DNA of 60,218 nt from positions 1 to 60,218 of the IMG/VR virus record IMGVR_UViG_3300036985_003389; one strand, given 5' to 3'. Shown here in pieces: positions 15,601 to 27,000 of this stretch. How positions within the stretch are numbered: position 1 is the first letter of the stretch; every line of letters begins with the position of its first letter. The stretch comes from a virus. The notes under the pieces were generated by a model, which searched no databases, was not told where the DNA came from, and saw only the letters and a program-made list of their open reading frames with translations. The position numbers and the translations under genes were made by a program.

Positions 15601-17948
15601 TGATCGTTGCCGCCGACGTAGCGCAGCTCATTCTCTGTCGTCAGTATCTCGAGGCCCCACACCTGCCAGTCGCCGACAGTTTGCCAAAGAGAGATGTTGT
15701 CTCGCACGCCCTGCACGATACCGAAGGCCTCGCCGGCCGGCGTCACGTTGGCGCTGTTCTTGCCGCCCTGATACACGTTATTGTAGCCGGCCGAGGCTAG
15801 GTAATGCCGACCACCGTTCAACGCTTGAACATAAACGACGCAGTACGTGTTGCCGCCACCGATCCGGCCATCGATCGAAAATCCGGTCGCCGACCCATTC
15901 GCAAACTGACCAGGCAAGTTCGGCTTAAACATCGTCTCGCGGTTGACTGCCGTTCCGTCGCCGTGCTGGCCATAGGCGTTATACCCGCACTGCCACCAGT
16001 GGCCGGTACTATCTACCGCACCGAGCATTGGGTAATCACCACCGCCAGCATGGATGGACAGCAATGTTTCTGCAGCGATCGATCCGGCCCATGCTTGAAA
16101 CGTGGTCGTAGCAGCGCCCAAAAGAGCCGTGCCGTCACCGTTGCCGTAGTAACGACTGCCGGCCACTTTAGCCAAGCCATCAATCAACAACGCCGAGATC
16201 GCGCGGGAGCTATAGCCCGTAACCTCGATCTGATCGACCCCAGTCTGATTGACGCCAGATCCAACGCTGGTTTCCAGCATTGTCGGCCACGCGAGCGCGG
16301 CTGTGCTGCTGTTGCCGTGCGCGCCCTCAGTGCCCGCGCCCCACCGACACGCGGTGCCGTTCGTGAACAGCACCCAGACCGGCGTGTAGATGTTGCAGCA
16401 GGATACCTCGGCAACACCGGCAAGCGACACCAGCGTCGAAAATTTGACGGTCGTCGGGGTCGTTACGTTTGAAGTGCTGTTGTTTCCCTGGGTGTATGTG
16501 GCACCTGAGTATCCGCAGCCATAAAGCGTGCCGGTAGATGACCGCGCGAACCAGAACCCAGGCGATGCAGCCGAGCCGACGTTGGCCTCGGTCCACACCT
16601 TGTCGATCTTGATGCCGGCCAGCCCCGCGCAGCGCACGAAGTCTGTTCTGTCGGTCGTGCTCGCGTCGCCGATCTGGCCGTAGGTGCTTTTGCCAATGGC
16701 CCAGAGGTTGTTCGTTGCCGCATCAGTCTGCAACAGCAGGTAGTCGGTGCCCGCATAGAGCGCTTCGATCTCACCATTCGTCACGGCATCCCAGGGGATC
16801 TCGTAGGGCCCCCAGGAATCGCCAGCCCGGTCAAAGGTGAAAGTGGTGGCGTCACCCATAACGACAACGCGGTTGTCGGCCGTCCAGTGCGCGCGCCAGC
16901 GTGCGCCGCCGTGTCCATTGGTGATGGCCATGCCAACGATGCGACCATCGTCCGTGGAAGACCCGTCGCCCGATGAGGCGCCGTCCTCTACAGTCCAGAC
17001 CGTCCCGTCATAGTGCCACTCTGCGTCCGTATCGCGCGCGAATGCTCGCCACCCCCTGGCTGGAGTCTTGTATGTCCAGGCACCGGCAACGGCATACGCG
17101 ATCTTGCCAATCTGGGCAGACCATGCCCCCGATGCCCCATACGGGACCAGGTAGGCCTCACCATTGACGATCGTGGGCGGAGTCGTGGCAGTCGCACTCT
17201 CGACCACCCACTGGCCAATATCGCGCAACACCGCGGCGCCGTTGGCCTGGTTGTAGGCGGCAATGATCGTGTTGTGACTGAGTCCACCATGACCAGCCGT
17301 CATCTGTGAGCCGGTAACAGTGTCCTGCGTGGCGAGGTCGCCCAGCTCCAGCGCGGCGCGTGCCTCGCCGGCATCGTCAACCTGTACCAAGGCTGCGCCG
17401 AACGCTGACGTGGGAAGCGGTGTCCCACCCGGACCGCCCAAGCTTCCTGTCGTCGTCGAGCCTATCGAGACTTCACCGCTCGATACCTGCAGGACGGGCA
17501 CGGAATCGTCAGTCGCTGGTAACTCCAGGTCGCCATCAATCTCGAGATGGCGTGGAACCTTGATTGATCGGCGCACATCATCCCGGATTTCCTGCAAAAT
17601 CTCGGTGATGCGATCGAACGTACTCTCGTGATCGGCAGCCGCGAAGTCGCCGCCCGTGGCGAAATCGGTCTCTTGTGCAATGGGTTGCTCGCGCCAGATG
17701 GCGAGTGAGTAGCCGGACGGAAGCGCCCCGTCGATGCGGGTCAGTGTCCCCGACGATGGGCCACCGGCAATATTGTAGTTGGAGCCGAAAACAACAACAG
17801 TTTCAACGCCATCGTCATCGACCTCGATGGCGTGGATGTGGCTGGTGGAGCGATAGTAGATCGCATCGTCGCCGTTCGCGATCGGGAATACGGAAGTGGA
17901 GCCGTCTCCGGAGTAGATCACGCTCGGAGTCTGGGCGGCGATCGTCAT
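12660..17948 (-). CDS. Long tail fibre with T7-type N-terminus, RCC1-like and collagen-like regions
   Basis: A 1762-residue fibre, three times the length of T7 gp17. The N-terminal about 150 residues follow the T7 tail-fibre attachment domain ([41 protein letters not shown]). Residues about 400-815 contain RCC1-like repeats ([42 protein letters not shown]). Residues about 1000-1040 are collagen-like (GATGATG, GPTGPAG). Three copies of a 65-residue repeat follow at about 1436-1575, then a C-terminal beta domain. It should bind host receptors. The start is ATG 17948 ([10 protein letters not shown]) behind GGGGA. Gene position after the internal virion proteins matches T7 gene 17. Confidence 0.88.
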   Translation of the reverse strand: MTIAAQTPSVIYSGDGSTSVFPIANGDDAIYYRSTSHIHAIEVDDDGVETVVVFGSNYNIAGGPSSGTLTRIDGALPSGYSLAIWREQPIAQETDFATGGDFAAADHESTFDRITEILQEIRDDVRRSIKVPRHLEIDGDLELPATDDSVPVLQVSSGEVSIGSTTTGSLGGPGGTPLPTSAFGAALVQVDDAGEARAALELGDLATQDTVTGSQMTAGHGGLSHNTIIAAYNQANGAAVLRDIGQWVVESATATTPPTIVNGEAYLVPYGASGAWSAQIGKIAYAVAGAWTYKTPARGWRAFARDTDAEWHYDGTVWTVEDGASSGDGSSTDDGRIVGMAITNGHGGARWRAHWTADNRVVVMGDATTFTFDRAGDSWGPYEIPWDAVTNGEIEALYAGTDYLLLQTDAATNNLWAIGKSTYGQIGDASTTDRTDFVRCAGLAGIKIDKVWTEANVGSAASPGFWFARSSTGTLYGCGYSGATYTQGNNSTSNVTTPTTVKFSTLVSLAGVAEVSCCNIYTPVWVLFTNGTACRWGAGTEGAHGNSSTAALAWPTMLETSVGSGVNQTGVDQIEVTGYSSRAISALLIDGLAKVAGSRYYGNGDGTALLGAATTTFQAWAGSIAAETLLSIHAGGGDYPMLGAVDSTGHWWQCGYNAYGQHGDGTAVNRETMFKPNLPGQFANGSATGFSIDGRIGGGNTYCVVYVQALNGGRHYLASAGYNNVYQGGKNSANVTPAGEAFGIVQGVRDNISLWQTVGDWQVWGLEILTTENELRYVGGNDQGQGGVQPGNLHSVTTLQPTRSTGIRSPSTLTWRGAYGVGTTYAKNDVVEDDGSMWVYVNATSAAGNAPPTIPTTSNSYWELAAQKSEQGPVGAQGADGLDAAYPYRWSTSTSGDPGSGKVLGNNATIASITQLSISETDSAGGGMAAVIALWDDSTSSARARVKISKESAPQNFHAFTISGAATDAGAYWTIPVTYVSTSGTIANADACAVLVIERGDAGATGATGATGATGATGATGPTGPAGSTGATGAAGATGAAGVYSFDWTFDTGTTAADPGTGKLRANNATLSSATALYINETDRLGVSQATAIAQWDDSTTTVRGYLTLIDVATPANRTRFSVSGSNTDNGSYDTVNVSYVSGVSTLTAVNVALLFERVGDVGAAGTNGTNGTDPGIRWLFDSTTSMTDPGTGDLRLNNATLASVTAVAVSDLSADTGNPDVSTFVLAWDDSSTTTMRGTLLIKKSSAPQNYAIFNITGASTDNVGWTELAVTHVQSSGSFTAADPISVLFTRTGDAGSGSLSGMTANGVMYATGATAGTSTLAATDGQLLIGRTGLTPAVAALSGDITMTNAGVVAIGATKVTNAMLAGSIDLTTKVTGALPVANGGTALTAGTSGGVLAYTAAGVLASSGALAANAIVIGGGAGVVPSTTTTAAGALTFLGTPSSASLAALLTDETGTGASVFATSPTLVTPILGTPTSGTLTNATGLPISTGVSGLGTGVATFLATPSSANLITAVTDETGTGALVFATSPTLVTPALGTPASGVATNLTGLPISTGVSGLGTGVATFLATPSYTNLASAVTGSVLKTAGIETIWIPAAAMTAKATNGAGSSTYDSGSNDVSIKTFDFDTTTQEYAHTPMIGMPKSWNESTVTAVAYWTNTAGLTTETVRWSVAGAAVSNDDSLNTTFGTAVVVDDTWLAQNDLHIADATAAITIGGTPAENDGVIFEITRVVASDNLTGDARLIGIKILITSNATNDA
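13225..13640 (-). repeat. Tandem 195-bp repeats inside the tail fibre gene
   Basis: Two full copies and a third partial copy (starts near 13225, 13419 and 13614) encode [20 protein letters not shown] and [16 protein letters not shown], joined by [19 protein letters not shown]. The copies differ at many third positions, so they are not a recent duplication. Such repeats lengthen fibre shafts. Confidence 0.75.
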
Positions 17949-18041
17949 GCTGATTCCCCAACGCAAAACACGTAGCCGCGCCGGGGGTCGCAGCCCCAGA
18001 CGACTAGCACGTGCCGATGATGATTTGAAGTGTCGTCTGAA

Positions 18042-21000
18042 CTACTTCACGCGGATGCGGCGGCTTCCCGAGACGCGCTCAGAGCCAGCGTCGCGCCAGC
18101 CCTCAAGCATCTCGTCGCGCAGCACCGGCCAGCCCTCGACCGTCTCTTTCCAGTCTGGGATGCGCACCTTCTGGAAGATTGTCGTACCGGAGGAGCCGCG
18201 GCTGACGCGCAGATCGAACTGGTTGGCCAGTTCCATCGATATGCTGGCCAGCAAGTCGATGGCCGGCTGAGGATCACGCAGCTTGCGAGTCGCGAACTGC
18301 TTATGCCTCAGCGCGATCAAGGCGTTTTCTGTTTCGATCGCGGCAAGCGTGTTCAGCACGTCGCGCGCCGAGTCGGCCTGCTTGGGCGTGAGCTTGATCG
18401 GCACCGGTTCCGTCCGGCTGCTGCTGTCGACCAGTCGCTCGGTCAGGATGTCGCCTTGCAGGCCCTTGACCACGCGCAGCATGTCACGGGCCCGGTTCAG
18501 CGGGTGCGCGTTCTTCTTTCGGTTGCTGGTTTGCTGCTCGATGACCGCATAGGCGCGAGCCTCGTCGCTCTCCAGCGTGGCCAGATAGGCGTTGGCCTGT
18601 GCCCGCCCGTTCTGATCGACGAGGCCGAGCTTCAGGTAGTGCTCGTAACCCTTGGCGGCTCGGATATAACCGTCGCCCTGCTTTCCCATCACCTCATAGT
18701 AGGCGCCGTGCGCGTCAGAGGCCCGGTCAGGATCGATCTGGAAGCGCTGCACCATCGTGCCGATCAGCGGGTACTCGATGATATTGCCGGTGCGCGGACC
18801 GTTCGGGCGCGAAACATTCGATGTCTTTTGGATGTCCTTGCCCCAATAGCCGAGCCCAGATTGCAAGGCGTAGTCGATAATAGCCGGCGTCAACTCGAAC
18901 TTGTTCTGGAAGATAGCCGATCCGACCTTTTCGACAGGCTTCTTGGCCGTGCTTTCGTTGACCATGCGCGACAATGATATCGCGAAATGCGATGCATAGG
19001 CACCGAACTGTTCCTGCGGCGGCAATGCCTGCATGTGCTCCGAGATGATCGACCGCTTGGACAGGCTGTTGTAGTTGGCACCGATGTCGCGCCACATGCG
19101 CACGGCTTGGGGAACGAGTGGCGGAGACAGCGAATCCCACAGCCCTTCGTTCACCCGCTCCCAGAAATTCGGATCGCCCTTCGTTTGCGCATCGATGGCG
19201 GCCTCGATGAAGATCGACGGGATGGCCAGCTCGAACGCCTTGGGGATCTGATACCACTCGCCGTTGATCTTGACCGGCTGGGCCTTGTTCTTGATGCGGG
19301 CGTTGATGCGCCGGTACTCGTCGTCATCGCGATAGAGCGCCATGAAGCTCAGCAGCACGCCCGTATAGAGCACGAGATTGGTCCAGGCCATGGCCGACGT
19401 GGCCAGCGCTTTCTCGGAATCGGCCGACAGAGGTAGGCCGTTCTGCTGCTTGTAGAACGGGGCCAACAGTTCGCGAACCGAATCGACCCGAGCAGCGGCG
19501 TGCGCCAGAATTGCCGCCGTGACCGTGCCAGCGATGGATCCGGCGATGGGCCCGCCGACGAGCGTACCGAGCGCACCGGCCACAACGATGGCGCCACCCA
19601 TCTTCGCGCTCGACAGTTCCTTGCCGCGATCGGACAAGGCGAGGAACGTCCGTTGGGCCTTGTCGAGGCCCTGGATCTGAGCATTGAGAAACGGCACCAG
19701 CTTAGCTGCAACCAGCATGCGTGATCCGTGTCGGCCGAAGTCGATCAAGTCGCGGGCAACGAATGCTGCCTCTTGTGCGGCTTGGTAGGGCGTGAGCGAG
19801 GGATTGTAGGCAAGCGCCGCCTTGTATGCCTGAGTGAACACACCAAGGCGCGTGGCCGTTTCCGACATATCCGAGAGGTAAGCCAGATTCGCGAACCACT
19901 TTGATGGACTGCCGCTCTGATGCGTGGCCGCGCCGACCATCGCGCCAGACATGGCACCAGCCGGGCCCATCATCATGCCGCCGGCAATGCCACCAGCCGC
20001 CATACTCAGCCCCATGCTCAGCGGCTTGATTTGAAGCCCCTTGGCCTTCAGTGCCATCACGTCGACCTTGTCGCGCGCAGCGGACAGCGCAGCCACGTTC
20101 TGGCCACCCATCAGGCCGGCTACCTCCTGGTAGAGGCGTGCCATGTCGGTCTGGGCCACCTCGTGGTAGAGGCCGCGAGCCTGCGTGATGATCGGCCACG
20201 TGCTCGGGTGCATGATGCTGCCCGTCAAGGTCCAGGCAGACACCATATCGCGAAGAATGTTGGTCGCGATGAATGCCGGATGGGTCGTGACGCCCATGCG
20301 CAGTAGTGTCGCTGGCTTCGCAATCATGTCGATCATCAGCGACGACATTTCACGGCCAATGCCGTTCAACGTCTCGACCACGCCGGCTGCAAATTCCGGA
20401 TCGTTGATCCGGATCATCTTGCGATCGCCATTCTCCCAGTACGGGATCAGCAATGGACGTTTGGCGCCAAAGCTGCCGGGTGCCCACTTGAGCAGTAGCT
20501 GCGTATCGGTAAAGTCGTGTTCGATGCGCTTGATCATCTCATCGGCATCGTGCGCGTCATAGCCGAGCGACACGAGATGCTCGCGAAGCCTATCGAACTC
20601 GGCCGCCGACGCCTCGACGATCTCGGACTGATCGACCACCTCGGCAATGGCCGATCCGCCAGGCCCGACACGCTCGGCCAGGGCCTTGAGTGACAGGATC
20701 ACCTCGTTGTAGTGCGTCGCCGCGGCACGGTGGAACGTCTGGTCCATGATCGTCTCGATCGGATGGATGACGTTGCGATCCGAGCCGAGGAACCGCTTGT
20801 CCTTCGAGAAGCGCTTGATGCCAGCCCCGCCCGGCCCGGCCGCGTCAGCATCCACGTCGGAAATGTCGCGGGCGAATGGCACATACCAATCCTTGCGCGT
20901 GCGGCGGTAGTCGACCTCCGCTTGCGTCAGGCGGCCGGCCTGCTGGTCGTGGAGCACCTGCTGCCACTGGAAGTCATAGACCATCTGAGCCGCGTCTTTG

Positions 21001-24000
21001 AATGTCGGGTTCTCGCTCTCCAGCCGCTCGATGCGCTGCTCGTGGATGTCCTGGCTGATGGCGTGGGGGTTGCGCTGCATGCCGTTCTTCTTCGTGTCGG
21101 CAAGCTCGGCGCTCAGTTCCCTGGCATAGGTGTCGATCCCCTTCAGGCGGTTGGCTGCATCCTCGGCCTGGGCCTGTAGCTGTTCGAGCATATTGCCCTG
21201 TGCCGACTCGCCGATCTCCCGCTCGTCTCGATCCGCAGTCACGCTTTCCATGCGGCGGACGGCATCGGCCTGCTTGCGCTCCCACATCGCAATCTGGCGC
21301 TGCTTGCGGCTGATCAGAGATTGCCGCTCATCCGAGTTCATGGCCGTTGCCATCTCGGCGCCGGCCAGCTCGTCCTTGAGTTGGTCCAGGCGCTGGCCGA
21401 TGTCGGCAAGCTCTTTCTCGGCTGCGGATGCCGAGCGCTGCCGGTCCTGGACCAGCGTCGCATCGCCGATCTGGCGCGAGATCAGGCGCTCGACCCGATC
21501 GGAAAGCTTTCGCGACAGGTCGGCAAGCGCCGGCCGAACCGCGTCGATGTTAGAAAGCTTTCCGGCAATATCGGCGATCTTGTACTGCTTGGCCGTCCAG
21601 ACCTTCCATTCCTCGGCCGCGCGCCGGCTTTCCAGATAGACACCGAACGACTGGTGCTTGCCAAGCGACCACGTCTTGCCCATGGCCAAGCTCAACGCAT
21701 CATGCAGCGATGGCGAGCGAAACGACGTGTCGCGATAGTTGGGCATGCCGTCCTGAATCCAGCGCAGCCCGGTCTTGAAGCTGTCGCCGATCGAACGCAT
21801 GAGCTTGTACGGGTTTTCGTGCACGGCAAGTGAGATGGCCCGGCCCTTGTCGTCAGCCTTCAGATTCTCGTCGGCGCGCGCCAGGAATTTACTGACGGCC
21901 AGATACCACTGGTGGTTCTGATCGACGCCAGCCTCATAGACCGCATGCGAGAATCCACTGATGGTCCGTGATTGCCCGATGCTCTCGTAGAAGTCGCTGA
22001 ACCGCTTCGTAAAGCTGTTGTCAGCCTCGCTCTTGAGGTTGGCATGTGCCCGTTCCAGATCGGTGGCGCGAATGTAGTCCTGCCATTCCTGACGCGATTG
22101 CAGCAGGTGCAACCGCTCGATGGCCTCCAGGATTTCAGGTCCGTGACCGTCCAGGAAGTCCTCGAACTCGGCCAGAAAGTTCGGTGCCATTTGCTGCACG
22201 TGATCTGGGCGCAGGATGTAGTCGCGGAAGAAATTAGCGAAGCCTTCCGATAGCTGGTTGCCCTGCTGTGTCGACAGCGCCTCGAGTTCGGCCCGGTGCC
22301 GCATTTTGATGTGCGCCAGATCGGTGCCGAACAGACGCTCGATGTGGTGGCCGCCCTCATGCGCCACGTTGTCGATGTCGGTGGACAGGCGATAGCGCTG
22401 AGTGCCCGTCAGACGGTCGTACTGGCCGGCAACGAACTGGGTTGGCCGGAACGTCCTCGACTTCTTGCCGGTTTGTACACCCTCGACAGTCAAGCCATAG
22501 AGGCCCTGTGTCGCATTCATGCCGAGCACGTCCTTCAGATTGGCGATGATCTCGGTGATGGGCTTGACCTTACGGTCGCGACCCTTGCCGAACATGAACT
22601 GCGGCGCGGCACCTCCACCACTGCCACCGTTATCATCGGCAATGGCCTGCTCCAACCCGATGAACTGCCAATTGCCACGGCCATCCCTGGCCCAGCCGGT
22701 GGACAGGAATATCTCGATCTCGGGAGAGCCATTGCTGGCCATGTCACGAGCTACGGCAAACGTGTCAGGATCGGCCGTGGGCTCATTTGGCATGGCTGTC
22801 TGACTGTCGTCGAACGCTCTGATGGAGAACAGAGGCATTCCGCCGAGCAGCTTCGTGACCGTGTTGGCGTAGTCGACGACGCTTGCCATGCTAGAGCCCA
22901 GGCTGACGCCGAGGCCATCTTGATCGGCCCGCGCCACCAGTTCGCTCGCGCGACGCGCAGCACCGCGAACGACGCCGAACAGCACATCCATGCGTGACTG
23001 AGCCAGCGCCTCCGGTGGAATACCGCGACGCAACTCGATCAGGTACTGTAGCCTGTCCGGCTCGTTCGCTGCTTCCATCGCAGCAATCATCCTGTCCAGT
23101 TGTGCCGGACCAATCCAGGCACCATCGAACATCGGCCCGCCATTGACGTGATGGGCAACACTCTCGCCATTGCGCTTCTGCCAGTAGCGATAGGCATCCT
23201 CGCTCAGCCAGCCATTGGACGAGACGACCGTGCTCAGATCACGCTCGACCGCATCAAACAGGGCCGAGCTGACACCGCGACCGAGCATCTCGTCTTTCAC
23301 ACGGATGCTGGCCACTTCATGCCGACCCATCGCGTCTCGACTGAGCACGAGCGAAGCCACACCATCGCCAATGCTGTAGGTGCGCAGTTCCGTGCCATCC
23401 TCGTTCGTGCGGATGCTCACACTGCCGGACATGCCTGCTGCCGAGAATGGCTGCTGCGTGGCTGGGCGTTGAACGGACGAGCCGAATGAAAATGAAGGTG
23501 TGCCACCCCACTGCTCCAGCACTGCCTGTCCAGCCGGCACATACAGGGCCAGAACCTGCGCTCGCTGCTCGAGTTGTTCCGGCGTGGTCAGGGACTTGAT
23601 TCGATCACGCAGCACGCCATCGGTCATGCGTGCGCGAATACCGGACACCTCGGCCCGCTCGAACAGGTCGGCAAGATCATTGAAGCCGTACTTGTTCAGC
23701 ACCGTCTTGATGGCCTGCATGATCTCGACCATGCGAGACAGCAAGGCATCGATCGCCGCGCCATAGCGGGTGCCGGACGACCAGTCCTGCGCCATCCGAG
23801 CAACGCGCTCCTGGTTCAGGCGCTCGACCACGAAGTCACGCACATCGCGCATGTCATTCATGCCCATGCGCCGAGCCTGCAGATAATAGGTCGTAGCATA
23901 TTCTGGCAATGCGGGATGGGATGTACCATCGGGGCGCAATGTTCGGATCTTCTCGTCGATCCCGATCTTGGCCGCCCGGTCAAGCAAGGACTTCCATTCA

Positions 24001-27000
24001 GCCGCTGTGAACGCGCCTGCCTCACGCAAGGCATGCACCGTCTCGTGCCATGCGCCACCGCGCGCCGTGTCTGGTCCGTACGCCAGCGTAACAGCCAGCA
24101 AGCGGCTGCCGTGCTCGTAGAAGCCGACCGGCTCGCCCTGGTCCTGCTGAGCCAGATGATCCGCCACACGGATTGCCACGTCGCGCGGGGCCATGCGCGC
24201 TATCTCAGCCTCGATGTCAGCGACGATCGCGGCCTTGCGCTCAGCGTAGCCAGGCCGGAATGAGCCGAGATTGCCGATCTGCGATTCCGCGGCTAGGCGA
24301 AAGAGGGGCTGGCCTTCCTCCATGACCGAACGCTTGACCGCCTCGGTCAGCGGGAATAGCGTGAAGCCCTTGCCAAGGCCAGTCTTGCCGCTTGGGCTGT
24401 CAAGAGTCTCGATCCTCTCGGGGGAAGGAGATGCCTTGTCGATCTTGGCGATCAAATTGCGAAGGTTCTTCGGGACAATGCCTTCGATCGCCGAGTTTTG
24501 AGCAACAAGCCGCTTAGCCGCCTTGAGGCCGGCTGCGTGCTCTTCCGCGGAAACACCGGAGGCGGCACCCTTCTCCAGTCTTTCAAGTTCACTCTTGTAA
24601 ACTTTCAGTTGTTTCGGCCTCTCGGCTCCGCCATAGAAGAACCGCATGCCAGCGTCGTCACCCGGATTATAGGACAGCACCGTATCGCCACTCGGGATGG
24701 CAATGTAGTCAGCCCCTGCCTCACTGGCCTGACGAATGGCACGGCGAAGGACAGTGTTAACCCACTGGTCAGTGGTGTTGACAAGGGGATTGCCGGGGGA
24801 ACCCGCTTCGGCAGTGGCAAGTTCAGCGCGAAGAAGACCTTGCTCAGAAATGGCGACATTCAAGTCAGTTGGCAGGCCGGTCGGATCGAGTTTTTTGATA
24901 CGGGCCAGGAAGCTCCGCACGTGGCCGGGAGGAATATCCTCGTATCGCGTTGCGCCAACGCTGTTTGTGAGGTTAGTCCAATCCATGCGCGACCTGTGGT
25001 CGGCGGGCAAGTCGGCAAGGTACTCGTCAATGTACGGCTTCGCCTGCGCCCGAAGATCGCCGACGCGATCATCTGCTGCTTTGGCCTTCGCCTTTAACTC
25101 AGCGATCTTCGCCTCGTCCCTGACGCCGCCATCGCGCAGATTCTGGCCCCAATCAGACTGAATCTGGTCAATCGTGAACACTGGCTTTCCACGATGCGTC
25201 GTCATAGACGTCATCATGTGGCCGATGATGTTGGGCTCGGGGAAATGACCAGATTGGAAGTTGCTGGCCTTGATCTCCTTCAATTCAGAAAGAAGTGCGG
25301 CATTCTCGCTTCTCGCTGCACGCAACGGTGCAAAGTCGGGGGTTGCCCGCAGATCCTTCGCCTGCTCGCTTATGTCATAAATGACGCGCTGATTTTCTTT
25401 CATACGCGCTTCAATTTCCTGCGCGCGTCGAGATTCCGGCAGATGCAGGACTGTCTCTCTGTATGTGGGGTTGGAAGAGTCGAGAGAGTGACGGGCCCAC
25501 TTGGTCGGGCCTGCTGCGCCAGACGGAACGGTGCTCGTTTCCGTGTAGGCTCCGCCACCGACAAGATCATTCATCATGTCGTCGTCGACTAAACCTCCGC
25601 CCAAGTCTTGCGTGTCGGTGGTTCCGTCGATCTGACCGCCATACTGCACTTCCTTCACCTGGACTCTATTCTCTTCCAGGAATTTGACGATTTCGGATTT
25701 AGTGACTTGTTTCAACGACGCCCGGCGGGGAGGAGACGCAGTGCGATCACCCTGGGGCTTCCATTCCCCAACAAAGGTGTCGCTCATGCGATCTTGCCCA
25801 GGGACAAGGGGGCGCATTTCGAGCGTCTCGATCACACCCTCTTTTGCGGGGGCCAGCAACTCACCAAGTTTTGTGGCTTCGATCTCTGCGTCCTTGACGC
25901 CAGCAGATTTGAGCTGTGCCAGCATTTGCTCTGGCGTGCCCTTGGCTTGCTTGAGCCCACGCGCTGCTTCCAGCGCCTTGCTGTAGTAGCCGAGTGCATC
26001 AAGATCGCGACGCATGGACTGGCCTGTGCCAGCATCCGGCGAGGATGGGCCACCGAACATGAACTGAGGTGTGCTGGTGTCGTCAGTGACTGGCGCCTGA
26101 GATGCGCCGGCAGTCAGCTGGCTAAGATCGGCCTCGGCTTTGGCGATCTCGGCCTGGGCTACTTCTTCTTGGGAGCCTTGTGCGGCTCCGCTTCGTTCAC
26201 CGCCGCGAGCAACCACTGGTCGTCGATCCACTCCATCCACTCGGGGGTTCCCCGAGGTGGCTCCGGCCCGAGGCCATAGTCCCTCGATTTCCAGTCCAGG
26301 AAGCCCGGCGACTTCCCACCGGTCGGCTCGCTCGTTGAAGGTGACTTTGGCGGTTTCATTGACCCTCCGATCCTCCTCTAGTATAGCAAGAAGCTTCGGA
26401 ATGTTCGAGTCTGTTAGGTCGAATTCCGTCGTCGGAACTGCACGGCCGGTCTTCCTCCAGCGCATGACTGCGCGTTCCATCGCCAGCGCCTTTGGCACAG
26501 ACACATGAACCACCGTGATCTGATAGCCATTGGCCGAGAACTGATCGACCAATTTATTGATACTGCTGCTGGAAGATCCAAGCTTTTCAACGATTATATT
26601 GCCGCCAGCGCTCACCATGCGCGCGACAGCATCCTTCATCATATTCGAGGCTTCTTCGTGCACGCCTCCGGAATTTTTGCCGTCGTCATATTCCGGGATA
26701 AGCAGCTTGGCATCGTCGCCGACCATGTGGGCCGCGCCGTGCCGTTCACCAACCTTCTTGGCAATGGTCGATTTGCCTGACCCTGGCATTCCCAGAAGAA
26801 TGAACAGCTTGCGCTCGTTCTTCTGCGCGCCTCCGGGAATCTTCTCGATCGCATCGTCAATCAGGAATTGAACGGCGTTGTCGTATCCAACGATTTCGCC
26901 CTGCGGCGTGTTGTAGGTACGCGCCGCCTTCCATTCTGGCGAGCCATAGCCTGGCTGTTTTTCCGTGTCCCGGCTCATGTCGGCAATGGTGGCCCGCGTC

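Noticed and set aside
19702-20199. Third nested minus-strand gene in the giant gene
   Set aside because: Arg/Gly/His-rich product over a well-conserved-looking domain rather than a linker, and no ribosome-binding site; unlike the two nested ORFs kept.
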